This document shows, in pieces, positions 17,431 through 26,163 of a DNA stretch of 64,000 bases. The first letter of the stretch is position 1; every line of letters begins with the position of its first letter. The position numbers and the translations under genes were made by a program. The notes beneath the pieces were generated by a model. That model did no database searches, was not told where the DNA came from, and saw nothing but the letters and a program-made list of their open reading frames with translations. Source of the DNA: Lachnospiraceae bacterium UBA7202 (lineage in GTDB: Bacteria > Bacillota > Clostridia > Lachnospirales > Lachnospiraceae); contig DKUO01000032.1 of assembly GCA_002490705.1 (NCBI GenBank), forward strand, positions 2,174-66,173, in the 5' to 3' direction.

Positions 17431-18171
17431 ATGAATTTACGAAACGAATGGTTTCAACAAGAACTGCAAAAGAGCGAAGAATCTATTCCCCATCGCCCGT
17501 TGGAAGAGGAATATACTTTCTATCAGGCCGTCAGCTCCGGGGATATGGATTTTGTACAAAAAAACTGTAGAGAGAATACCTTTACCAACCCCGAGGGCAT
17601 GGGTATCCTCTCTGCCAATCCTCTGACCAATATAAAATATCATTTTGTTGTCACAGTCGCCATGATTACCAGACGCTGTGTAGAAGCCGGTATGGAGCTG
17701 GAGCAGGCATTCCGCCTCAGCGACTTCTATATTTTGAAAATGGACGCCTATTCTTCTATTGAAGATATCTCAAAACTCCACAAGCAAATGGTTCTCGACT
17801 ATACCAGAAAAATGCTGCTGGTTAAAAAAAGCAATGCCCTGTCAAAACCCATTGTCCTCTGTATGGATTATATATACAGCCACATCAATCAAAGAATCAC
17901 TGTGGAAGAGCTCGCAGAGTATGCAGACCTCTCCCCCAGTTATCTCTCCCGGCTTTTTAAGAAAGAGCTCAATATTTCCGTCAGCGATTACATTTGCGAA
18001 ATGAAGATTGAGAAGGCCCAGCACCTGTTAAAATATTCCGATTACAGTCTGGTTGAAATCGCAAACTATCTGGCATTTTCCTCACAAAGCCATTTTATTC
18101 AGACCTTTAAAAAGCTGATCGGTGTGACGCCCAAAAAGTACCGCGACCACTATTACCGCACTTCATGGTGA
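17431..18171 (+). CDS. AraC-family transcriptional regulator
   Basis: A 246-residue protein. The C-terminal 100 residues form two helix-turn-helix units: ITVEELAEYADLSPSYLSRL and LVEIANYLAFSSQSHFIQTF, followed by the typical GVTPKKYRDH end. The N-terminal part has the helical YTFYQAVSSGDMDFVQ and MITRRCVEAGMELEQAFRLSD features of regulators found next to glycoside-utilisation genes. AGGA lies about 7 bases before the ATG at 17431; another ATG at 17416 has no ribosome site. It lies between the two GH94 genes and is read divergently from one, so it probably activates the whole module in response to an oligosaccharide. Confidence 0.9.
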   Translation: MNLRNEWFQQELQKSEESIPHRPLEEEYTFYQAVSSGDMDFVQKNCRENTFTNPEGMGILSANPLTNIKYHFVVTVAMITRRCVEAGMELEQAFRLSDFYILKMDAYSSIEDISKLHKQMVLDYTRKMLLVKKSNALSKPIVLCMDYIYSHINQRITVEELAEYADLSPSYLSRLFKKELNISVSDYICEMKIEKAQHLLKYSDYSLVEIANYLAFSSQSHFIQTFKKLIGVTPKKYRDHYYRTSW

Positions 18172-18202
18172 AATTGTGCCTGTCAGAATGCCTTCCCCGC
18201 TC

Positions 18203-20908
18203 TCAGGCGGAAAACAGTTCTACCACGATCCTATGCAGACTGTCCTCCATAGACTTCACCGCATCCCGCTCAATCACAACCCGTCTGCCCGAAACGCCCT
18301 GCAGCGGTTTCCCGTCGCATTCCGCCCTGCCGATTTCGTATGAGCCGTACTCCCGTCCTTCCGTATTTTTGAAAATGACTTCAAACGCTTTTCCCGCAAA
18401 CTGAAATCTGATGGAGGCCGTTCCCTTTTCATCAAACTGACTTTTCAAAAGCTTTGGACTGATCACCAGATCGCCCGCCTCCCCACGCACGCCGAACACT
18501 TCCGTAATCACGGTCATCATGTACCAGCTTGCCGCGCCCGTAAGATAGTGGTACATTCCCCGCCCTTCCCTGTTGAAATACTCCGGAATACCCGGATAGA
18601 TTTTGCTCGTATCAAAGCGAAGCGCTGTATCAGCCAGCGTTTGAAGCGCCTTATAGCCTTCCTTCACATATCCTCTCTTATAGAGGGCGTTGGCGTACAT
18701 CACCGTCATATGGGAAAACACAGCCCCGTTTTCCTTCTCTCCATAGGCAAACCCGAACATTCTCCCCATATCAAATTTAAGCTCTTTGAAATCCGTATTC
18801 AGCCGATAGCCGCCAATGGCTGCATCATACAGATAATGATCGGCGCTTCTGCAAATTTGACTTATCTGGTCATCTGTTGCCGTGCCACTCATAACGGCAA
18901 AAACCTGACCTGTCAGCATCATCCTGACGCCATCTTTTGAAAGGCCCTCCACAGCGTTTTTATGATTGTCATAATAACTGTTAAACCAGCCTTCCCCGGC
19001 TTCTCCCTGAATCCATTCCGTCTTGCGGATGTGCTCCATCAGCCAATCAGCCTTATGTGTCAGATTATCAATCAGTTCGGTGATGGGCACCCGAATTTTC
19101 CTGCCGCTGATATCGTGTCTGCACAGATCGGTATACTCTTTCAAAACCGTCCGTTTGTCCTCTATGCTCTCGTAGAGTCCTTTGTCGTCTTTCAGCAAAA
19201 TACGGGCCTCCTCCAAAAGCTCTACCTCCGTGCAGGATAATCGGTCTTCCATAAGCCGCAGGCAGTCCGCGAGCTGCCGCAGATTCCCCGCATAAGCGCA
19301 GGTAAAGGCCACGCTCTCACCGTTTTCCGCCGCCATATCCAGCGCGTCATTCCAATCCGCGCCGCGCAGACGCATTTCATTGTGCTCTCCCACTTCATAG
19401 AACGCGCAGAGATGTTCTACCAGAAGATGCTCCAGAATGGTGCTTGTATATATGCTGCCGTCGGCTGTCTTCTGCCGCATACCGTATTCTTCGTTCCAGT
19501 TTTCATCAATCTCCGTCCCCCGTCCTGTCTGCGCATCCTTAAAATACTCCGCTTTTTCCAGCAGAACCTCCAGATCTCCGGTCTGATCAAGATAAAGCTT
19601 TGTTGTCATAAAGGGCCAGACGGCATGGTCCATCCAGACACGGCTGATCCCGTTCCTGTCAGCAATGAACTCTCCCTGCTTACTGCCTATGATTGTGGCA
19701 TTGGTTCCGTCAATCCGCACCCCGCCATAATTGCTGACCACCATCTGACGCACATCCCCGGGATTCATCAACAGAAGGGACAGGCAATCCTGCCACAGAT
19801 CTCTCCATCCTCTTCCCCCTCTCCCGTAATCATGATGGGGCAGAAAAGAGCATCCGTAGAGCCGTCTTAAAAAGGGCTGAAAGCTCACCCACCGTAAGAA
19901 GAGGTCAAAGCGGTCATCACCGGTATGGTATCTGACATTCACCTTCTCCTGCCAATAGTCCTTTGTCCGGTCAAGGGCCTGCTTCGCCTTCGAGGCGGAA
20001 TCATACTGCAAAGCAAGCCTGTCCGCTTCCTCTTCCCCCTCCGCAATGCCTAGGCTGATCACATATTCCGCAGTCTCGCCCGGTTGCAGCGTTATCTGTG
20101 CAAAGCGGATACCTCCCACCGCCTCTTTGCCTGCAATCTCCGTTCCCGCCGACACGCCCTCTCTGTTTCGGTACACTGCCTCCGGGTGGGTAAAAGTGCC
20201 GCCCTCCCCGAGGAAAGCATCCACCGTAGGATAGAAGGAGACGGGTTTTTCACCGCTCCCCTCCGCCCCCGCCGCAAAATAGGTCAGGTGATTCCTCCGA
20301 TGTCCCTTTTCATCAAAGGACATGGTGGGTGTCACCGTAACGCCGTACTGCCGCGTATGTATTCTGTGCAGCATGGACGTAACATTCCTGTGGTCCCTGA
20401 TGTTGTCGGCGCTTCTTCCGTAGATCGGAACAGCCGCAACCGGTGTGATCTTCTGCTCCGTTTCCGCTGTATTGCGCAGCGTTACATACATTATTTCCAC
20501 GTTATCGTCTACCGGGACAAAGGAAGTGATCTCCGCCTCCAGCTGATACCGCTTCGCGCTTCTCTTTACCGTATGCCACATCAGGCCTGCCGTCAGCGTA
20601 CTTTCCTCCTGCTCTCCGGTAAATTTCTGATTCTCGGCCTCCGCCGACGCCCCTGTGGCCGACCAGCATCCGGCGCCCTCCACGATACACCAGAAATTTC
20701 TCGTAGACCTGTTGTTGTGCAGATTTTCTGCGCTTACCGGCTCTAACAGAAAAGCCTCCTGATTCAGCTTGCTGTCGCCTCCCAAATTCGGCGTTACCGA
20801 ACTCTTCAATCCATTTTCTCCGGCAATCGGAAAATAAAGATAGCTGTAATTCTCCGGCTGCTTCAATCGAAAAACACCGTCGTTATCCAAAAAACGAATT
20901 GCTTCCAT
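18203..20908 (-). CDS. GH94 glycan phosphorylase, oligoglucan type
   Basis: A 901-residue cytoplasmic protein of family GH94 (old name glycosyltransferase 36). The catalytic acid motif RLRGADWNDALDMA lies around residues 513-526. The YGRGGRGWRDLWQDCLSLLL block (361-380) binds sugar in relatives. The sequence differs clearly from the 804-residue neighbour and is closer in layout to enzymes acting on longer chains or on beta-1,2 or beta-1,3 glucans, though those are often over 1000 residues. It likely degrades imported oligosaccharides to sugar 1-phosphate, leaving the disaccharide to its neighbour. It is convergent with the AraC gene, with a 31-base gap. Specificity is not assigned. Confidence 0.82.
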   Translation of the reverse strand: MEAIRFLDNDGVFRLKQPENYSYLYFPIAGENGLKSSVTPNLGGDSKLNQEAFLLEPVSAENLHNNRSTRNFWCIVEGAGCWSATGASAEAENQKFTGEQEESTLTAGLMWHTVKRSAKRYQLEAEITSFVPVDDNVEIMYVTLRNTAETEQKITPVAAVPIYGRSADNIRDHRNVTSMLHRIHTRQYGVTVTPTMSFDEKGHRRNHLTYFAAGAEGSGEKPVSFYPTVDAFLGEGGTFTHPEAVYRNREGVSAGTEIAGKEAVGGIRFAQITLQPGETAEYVISLGIAEGEEEADRLALQYDSASKAKQALDRTKDYWQEKVNVRYHTGDDRFDLFLRWVSFQPFLRRLYGCSFLPHHDYGRGGRGWRDLWQDCLSLLLMNPGDVRQMVVSNYGGVRIDGTNATIIGSKQGEFIADRNGISRVWMDHAVWPFMTTKLYLDQTGDLEVLLEKAEYFKDAQTGRGTEIDENWNEEYGMRQKTADGSIYTSTILEHLLVEHLCAFYEVGEHNEMRLRGADWNDALDMAAENGESVAFTCAYAGNLRQLADCLRLMEDRLSCTEVELLEEARILLKDDKGLYESIEDKRTVLKEYTDLCRHDISGRKIRVPITELIDNLTHKADWLMEHIRKTEWIQGEAGEGWFNSYYDNHKNAVEGLSKDGVRMMLTGQVFAVMSGTATDDQISQICRSADHYLYDAAIGGYRLNTDFKELKFDMGRMFGFAYGEKENGAVFSHMTVMYANALYKRGYVKEGYKALQTLADTALRFDTSKIYPGIPEYFNREGRGMYHYLTGAASWYMMTVITEVFGVRGEAGDLVISPKLLKSQFDEKGTASIRFQFAGKAFEVIFKNTEGREYGSYEIGRAECDGKPLQGVSGRRVVIERDAVKSMEDSLHRIVVELFSA

Positions 20909-21036
20909 TTCTGATACCCTCCATATGGATTTTTTTCCATTTTATTTTTTTTATTAGGGAAGTTATATCAGAAAAAGATAGAAAATGTTAAAACTATGAC
21001 ATAAAGATCATACAAAGCACATCAAATCAGCCACCG

Positions 21037-21489
21037 CTATTCCCTTCCGGTATCCAGCACAGGAAAACCATGGTCAATCAGCAGCTCATCGGTTTCCATG
21101 ATATCTTTTTTCCGCTGTATGGAAAACAGAAGCAAAGCATCCCTTTCGTCTCTTACATATAACTCTCTGTTACCGGAAAGCCTTAACATTTTCTGCGTTT
21201 CTTCCTCGGAAAGCCGGAGTCCGAATGCCAATGCAATCAGTTTGTCCCTCGACGGTTTTTTGCTGCCGGCAAAGATCTGATAAACATATGACCGGCCAAG
21301 CAGAGAACCGCGGATTACATCCGCTATTTTAAGTTTCTTTTGTGACAACAGCGCATTCAGATGCGCAGACAGTTCTGTCGTGATGAAGCTTTCTCTATTC
21401 TCCTCAATATAATCCGCAACGTCCGTTGCCGCTTTTATTTCATGATTCAATTCGTCGGTTGTCTTCTTTTTCTCATCGTATTCTTTCAT
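21037..21489 (-). CDS. XRE-type helix-turn-helix regulator
   Basis: A 150-residue cytoplasmic protein. The DNA-binding part lies in the middle: LNALLSQKKLKIADVIRGS, then LLGRSYVYQIFAGSKKPSRD, where the recognition helix is SYVYQIFAGS. The C-terminal part (RLSEEETQKMLRLSGNRELYVRDERDALLLFSI) is a helical domain seen in Clostridial regulators paired with protein kinases. It is divergent from the membrane kinase at 21656 with only 166 bases between starts. The ATG at 21489 is chosen because the longer frame adds residues unlike the family. It may be the kinase's substrate or its transcriptional partner (inference). Confidence 0.8.
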   Translation of the reverse strand: MKEYDEKKKTTDELNHEIKAATDVADYIEENRESFITTELSAHLNALLSQKKLKIADVIRGSLLGRSYVYQIFAGSKKPSRDKLIALAFGLRLSEEETQKMLRLSGNRELYVRDERDALLLFSIQRKKDIMETDELLIDHGFPVLDTGRE

Positions 21490-21541
21490 AAAATCTGCCG
21501 CTTTCCTCTGTGATTGGCCGCAGGGCGCTGCCCCTGCGACA

Positions 21542-21617
21542 ATTATACCAAAAGTATGGTTTATGTGACAAGACGGCATATCTCCGACTTGTATCCCATC
21601 GAGATTGTTGTTATAAT
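21542..21617. promoter_or_regulatory. Divergent promoters of the XRE and kinase genes
   Basis: On the minus strand TTGTCA (21571-21566), 18 bases, TATAAT (21547-21542). On the plus strand TTGTAT (21589-21594), 17 bases, TATAAT (21612-21617). The sequence ATACCAAAAGTATGGT (21546-21561) next to the minus-strand -10 is an imperfect dyad that the XRE protein might bind. Confidence 0.65.
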
Positions 21618-21655
21618 ATTACGGAATTAAGAACATACAGGATAAAGGGTTCGGA

Positions 21656-23134
21656 ATGATGGAATACGAAGAGATTAAAGTGCTGAAGCAAAGCCCCAAA
21701 AGCTCTGTGTATCTGGTGCGTGAAAAGAATGGGGAACAAATCTTTATAAAAAAAGTATTAAACGGAAATCACCCTATTTATACTTCCCTGCAAAATTGCA
21801 CCCACCCCTTTATTCCCCGGCTGTATGAGGTTACTTCGGAAAATGGCTGTACGACGGTTCTAGAGGAATATATAGAAGGCACCGTTTTAGACGACGAAGA
21901 ACTGCCGGAAAGGCAGGCTGTCCGAATGATAAAAGAACTGTGTTCCGCATTGGAATATCTGCACGGAAAAAACATCATCCATCGCGATATAAAACCTTCC
22001 AATATTATCCTTGCAAAGGATGGGCATATCCGGCTGATCGATTTCGACGCTGCGCGCACACCCAAGGATGATTTGGAACAGGACACCCACCTGCTGGGGA
22101 CACGAGGCTACGCGCCTCCCGAGCAGTACGGTTTTTCTCAAACAGATGAAAGGGCAGATATCTATGCGCTGGGCGTTACTCTGAAACAGCTTTTAGGAAA
22201 GCATGCCGGGAAGCCGCGGTATAAGAGAATCATCCAAAAATGTACGGAGCTGAACCCGGATCAGCGATACCAGTCTGTCCGCCAAATAAGAAGAGCACTC
22301 TCTCCTGCGCATCTGACTCTGTTGCCTGTTGCAGCTGCAATCCTGCTGGCTGCCCTTATAGGGATCGCTGTATGGCCCCAGCCTGCCTCTGATGGAACAG
22401 CACAGCCGGAGAATGCCGGACTGACCGTGCTGCCTGCGCCCGCCAATCCCCACTGGGACGGCGAGACGGGAACCGCATTATGGGAAAATGTAATGGAATC
22501 AGGTGTCGGCAGTGAGGTGAGATACCTCTGGAGGCTGTACCGGTGCGACACGCCGACACCGCCTGACCTCGCAAACGACGAATGGGGAAAAGACGGTGAT
22601 GCGCGGGGAAACGTTTCGGAAGACGATGCGTTTTTTCCAATCCCTCTGGCCGATGAATTGTGGGACAACGGCTACTATTATTTTGCGGTATGCGCTTCCG
22701 GCGACGGTGTGCAATATGCTGACAGCCCCTATGTCCTATCGGATGTATTCCAATATACGGGCGAATCCGCTCCCCGGCTTCCCGCGCCCACAGAACTTTC
22801 CTGGCGGATCACAGAGGCCGATGAGTCGCGGCGGTTTTATGCCACATTTGATATGGAACCCTATGAAGATCAGGATATGTTTTATATCTTTGTCTATGAC
22901 AGCAAGGGCAATTATGTGATGTCCTCATATTGGCACAAAGCAGATATCCTTGAGCGGGAAATTCCCGGCATTCCCATCAAGGCTGAATTTATAGCGGTGT
23001 TGGACGAGTCGTTCCGCTTTGCGGTGCAGGTTTTGACTTCCCGGCCCAACGAATACCGCTCAAGCCCGGCTGTCTCTCCCTATCCTCCGTCGGATGCGTA
23101 TTTCAGTCCATGGTTTAATAATTCTGCGAACTGA
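21656..23134 (+). CDS. Membrane Ser/Thr protein kinase with extracellular FN3-like domains
   Basis: A 492-residue protein. The kinase domain spans residues 5-215: Lys32/33 in FIKKVL, the catalytic loop HRDIKPSN (109-116), LIDFDAAR (127-134) with DFD in place of the usual DFG, and the activation segment GTRGYAPPEQYG (148-159). One membrane segment (221-240) separates it from an outer part of about 250 residues. That part contains two units starting LPAPANPHW and LPAPTELSW, which look like fibronectin type III repeats; there are no PASTA domains. It probably senses an outside signal and phosphorylates proteins inside. The divergent XRE gene is the obvious candidate target. DFD occurs in several bacterial kinases and need not abolish activity. 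Confidence 0.88.
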   Translation: MMEYEEIKVLKQSPKSSVYLVREKNGEQIFIKKVLNGNHPIYTSLQNCTHPFIPRLYEVTSENGCTTVLEEYIEGTVLDDEELPERQAVRMIKELCSALEYLHGKNIIHRDIKPSNIILAKDGHIRLIDFDAARTPKDDLEQDTHLLGTRGYAPPEQYGFSQTDERADIYALGVTLKQLLGKHAGKPRYKRIIQKCTELNPDQRYQSVRQIRRALSPAHLTLLPVAAAILLAALIGIAVWPQPASDGTAQPENAGLTVLPAPANPHWDGETGTALWENVMESGVGSEVRYLWRLYRCDTPTPPDLANDEWGKDGDARGNVSEDDAFFPIPLADELWDNGYYYFAVCASGDGVQYADSPYVLSDVFQYTGESAPRLPAPTELSWRITEADESRRFYATFDMEPYEDQDMFYIFVYDSKGNYVMSSYWHKADILEREIPGIPIKAEFIAVLDESFRFAVQVLTSRPNEYRSSPAVSPYPPSDAYFSPWFNNSAN

Positions 23135-23135
23135 A

Positions 23136-23165
23136 AAGCTCCCCGTATCATAATGGTACGGGGAG
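23136..23165 (-). terminator. Terminator between the convergent kinase and SGNH genes
   Basis: CTCCCCGTA and TACGGGGAG form a 9-bp stem. Reading the minus strand it is followed by CTTTTC, so it mainly serves the SGNH gene; it may also end the kinase transcript. Confidence 0.7.
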
Positions 23166-24641
23166 TCACCTTTCAACCTCGCCATCATAGCGGATAGAAT
23201 CTATTACCTGCCTTCTCTCATTGTTATAGACTACCATGTTGATGCCGCTCCCGTCTCTGGCAAATTCCTGATTATTGATCTTGATAGATGCGCGCCCTTC
23301 ATAGCTGCTGTCAAATCCCTCGCTTGTAATTTCAAAATCCAAAAGCCCGTTTCTTGTACTGCCGTGATGCACCAGCTTTTCCATAGACGCTCCTTCTTCC
23401 ACACTTCCTTCATGAATTGCTGCAAAATAACTCCCGTTTTCCCTGCAATCCATGGAAAGCCCTGCTCCCAGCCGTCTGAAGAGCTGTTTGACATTTTCAT
23501 CCATAAAAGCTGCCGCGTCGCCCTTAACCGCAATCAATATGGTATACCGCTCCTGATTGACAGCCTCAAGATACCGGTCGATCTCTGTCATGTTTTTCAG
23601 CTCACAGTCCTGATACACTTTATCATAATAGGCCGCGGTATCCTCCCACTGCCTGTCCTTCCCGCCTTCGATGCCGTATTCGTCATGCAGCCGAAAAGCT
23701 ATGTAGGAAGAGACCTTCTCTGCACCCCAGATATTGGTATGCCAGTCGTCGTTCATATCTTCTGCGCTGACAAACCCGCACGCATTGTATATAGATTCCT
23801 CGTTAAAATCCCAATAGGAAATTCCGTGTTCTGAGGCATAATCGGAGGTTGTATGATACTTCGCAATATTACATTCTGTATACGGCAGTTTTGTCAATAT
23901 TAATTCGACGTCCTTCTCCTCGCACAGTTCGACTATTTTATCCAGATACTCCTTCATCAACGGAACCATTTCCGCCCGCTCTCCGGAATCCCAACTGCAA
24001 AACGGAACATAGCTTTCGCTGCCTTTCCTCCGGTTCATCGGGGCATATCCCTTTAACTCGTAATGCTTTTCCCATTTTACAAAACAAAAATCATTTTCAC
24101 CCAATTCTGTCCATCTTGTATGGTATCTGATATTGGGAAAGTAATAGCTTTCTATTGTCTGATTTTGATCCTGTTTACAGATATCATGTACGGCCTCCCA
24201 CTTTACCTGTGACCAACGCATATTGTCGAACGCTTTCCGGTTGCTGTTTTCGGGCGCATTGAGCGGTTCAAAGCTATCATACGGAAATAGAAAATAGGTT
24301 TCAACCAATACTGCCTTGGGTGACTGATAACGCAACGCTTCTTTCAGCCAATAATAAGTTGTCAGCGGACTCTGCCCTTCACACCCAAGATTATAACTTT
24401 TTATCCCATAGCTGTCATAAACTACCTGAGGATTAAATCCGGCCGCCGCACAGCTGCTCCCCAAAAACAAAACATCTATGGAATCCCTCTCCATCCGGTA
24501 AAACCCCTGAAAGCCGGATGTGGTAGGCCATGTATCGTCATAATAATATTTGGGTATCAGAATCCGAATCACTCCATGCAGCAGAAGACATGTCGCCATA
24601 CCGAATACCAAGATTTTACACAGATATCTTTTGTGCTTCAT
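23166..24641 (-). CDS. SGNH-fold protein, partner of the MBOAT acyltransferase (DltD/AlgX-like)
   Basis: A 491-residue protein with one N-terminal membrane anchor (about residues 8-28) and an outer SGNH-like domain. The Ser block reads DVLFLGSSCAAAGFNP and the late Asp-His block DDWHTNIWGAEK, as in DltD- and AlgX/AlgJ-type proteins that finish O-acylation of surface polymers. The ATG at 24641 has GGAGG nine bases upstream, inside the end of the MBOAT gene; a TTG further up would overlap more. The overlap with the MBOAT stop shows translational coupling. The target polymer (wall polysaccharide, teichoic acid or capsule) is not evident. Confidence 0.85.
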   Translation of the reverse strand: MKHKRYLCKILVFGMATCLLLHGVIRILIPKYYYDDTWPTTSGFQGFYRMERDSIDVLFLGSSCAAAGFNPQVVYDSYGIKSYNLGCEGQSPLTTYYWLKEALRYQSPKAVLVETYFLFPYDSFEPLNAPENSNRKAFDNMRWSQVKWEAVHDICKQDQNQTIESYYFPNIRYHTRWTELGENDFCFVKWEKHYELKGYAPMNRRKGSESYVPFCSWDSGERAEMVPLMKEYLDKIVELCEEKDVELILTKLPYTECNIAKYHTTSDYASEHGISYWDFNEESIYNACGFVSAEDMNDDWHTNIWGAEKVSSYIAFRLHDEYGIEGGKDRQWEDTAAYYDKVYQDCELKNMTEIDRYLEAVNQERYTILIAVKGDAAAFMDENVKQLFRRLGAGLSMDCRENGSYFAAIHEGSVEEGASMEKLVHHGSTRNGLLDFEITSEGFDSSYEGRASIKINNQEFARDGSGINMVVYNNERRQVIDSIRYDGEVER

Positions 24642-24643
24642 CC

Positions 24644-26092
24644 TCAAAATCCTCCGTATATAAAATCCTGCACATCAAAACCGTATCCATAGGTTCCCAA
24701 AACCATAATGACGCAGATTCCCGTCATACAGACCAGCCATCTGACAGGAAGCCTCTGCATCATGATACACTCGGAAATCACGATACCCTCTTCCTGTTTC
24801 TTTTCCACGGCAAACAGTAGTATCACCGCCGAGAGAAGCACTGCCATCTCCTTCCATCCGAGCCCCAGTGTAAATATCCGGTCATTAAAAAAGATCCACG
24901 GATTAAACTCCGAAAACATGTGCTTTATCATTCTTATCCCGATTTCCGCAGTATCAGCCCTGAATAAAATCCACGCGAAATTTACCAGAAGAAACGTTCC
25001 GATCTGTTCAAACCGCCTTCTCCCCTTAGAATCCGGTTTGATTTGCAAGCAGGCAAACATTTTTTCTTTCAAACTCTCCGCCGCATCCCCTGCAATCTGA
25101 TAAAAGCCATGGATGCCGCCCCACAGCAAATAGGGTAAACCTGCCCCGTGCCAGATGCCGCTGATCAGGAAGGTTACCGCCAGATTCCGGTATTTACGCC
25201 ATTTTCCATTCCGGCTCCCGCCAAACGGAATATAGACATAATCTCTCAGCCAGCTGCTGAGGGATATATGCCATCTTCTCCAGAAATCTTTTACGGACAC
25301 AGCCAAATACGGCCGTTCAAAATTCTTCATCAGTTCAATCCCAAACAACAGTGAAACTCCCTGCGCCAGCGTCGTGCAGGATAAAAAATCCGCATACAGC
25401 TGGATGCTGTACAGAACCGACGCCATCCATATATACCCTCCGCCGTATGCCAGATCATGATCAAAAACCGTATTTACAATCACTGCCGCCTTATCTGCAA
25501 TGACCAGTTTCAGAAAAAATCCCCAGATGATCAGATAAAATCCTCTGGTAAATTTTGCTTCATCAAATAAATGCCCGCAAAATAACTGCTGCCCCAGCTG
25601 TTGGTATCTCGGAATGGGCCCTTGTAAAATCTGCGGGAAAAAAGTAATAAACAGCGCATACTTTGCCGGATTTTTCTGTGGAGAAATATCCCCTCTGTAA
25701 ACATCTGCCAGATACGCTATGATCTGCATGGTATAAAAGGAAATACCCAGCGGAACAATCAGAGTATACGGCTCTCTTCCCAAAACATTGTGCCATATGA
25801 AATTACCGTTCCTGAAAAAAAGCCAGAGTATGATAACCGATATGACGCCTGCCGCAAACAACAGTTTTTTCCCCGTCCCATGGCATCTGTTCAACCATAA
25901 TGCCGCTGCATAACTGACAAGTACCGTCCCGCATAAAATCCACCAGCCCGTCCTGCAAACCGCCAGATAAAACATCATATTTGCCGCCAGCAGAATACAC
26001 CAACGCAATTTTACCGGAACAATATAATAGAGAATCAGAGCAAGCGTCACAAATACATAAAAATTGAAAGAAATATATGTCATGACTTCCAT
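24644..26092 (-). CDS. MBOAT-family O-acyltransferase
   Basis: About 480 residues with ten or so membrane segments. The conserved core includes RRWHISLSSWLRDYVYIPFGG and ISGIWHGAGLPYLLWGGIHG, whose His in WHG is the MBOAT catalytic residue. The family moves acyl groups from inside to an outer acceptor, as DltB and AlgI do. It forms a two-gene operon with the SGNH protein that follows. The start is uncertain between the first Met and the Met three codons later (MTYISFNF). Neither has a strong ribosome site, and a terminator hairpin lies directly upstream. My reading of the bases near 26040 does not fully agree in frame with the protein, so the exact start position may be off by two bases. Confidence 0.88.
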   Translation of the reverse strand: MEVMTYISFNFYVFVTLALILYYIVPVKLRWCILLAANMMFYLAVCRTGWWILCGTVLVSYAAALWLNRCHGTGKKLLFAAGVISVIILWLFFRNGNFIWHNVLGREPYTLIVPLGISFYTMQIIAYLADVYRGDISPQKNPAKYALFITFFPQILQGPIPRYQQLGQQLFCGHLFDEAKFTRGFYLIIWGFFLKLVIADKAAVIVNTVFDHDLAYGGGYIWMASVLYSIQLYADFLSCTTLAQGVSLLFGIELMKNFERPYLAVSVKDFWRRWHISLSSWLRDYVYIPFGGSRNGKWRKYRNLAVTFLISGIWHGAGLPYLLWGGIHGFYQIAGDAAESLKEKMFACLQIKPDSKGRRRFEQIGTFLLVNFAWILFRADTAEIGIRMIKHMFSEFNPWIFFNDRIFTLGLGWKEMAVLLSAVILLFAVEKKQEEGIVISECIMMQRLPVRWLVCMTGICVIMVLGTYGYGFDVQDFIYGGF

Positions 26093-26094
26093 CC

Positions 26095-26134
26095 CATAAA
26101 AAAAAGACTTTCTATCAATTATATAGAAAATCTT
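26095..26134 (-). terminator. Terminator of dinB, directly before the MBOAT gene
   Basis: On the minus strand AAGATTTTCTAT and ATAGAAAGTCTT form a 12-position stem (one G-T pair) followed by a run of eight or more T. It ends about ten bases before the MBOAT start, leaving no room for a separate promoter between them. Confidence 0.75.
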
Positions 26135-26163
26135 TTCACAATTGGTTCACTCACAGTGGACAT

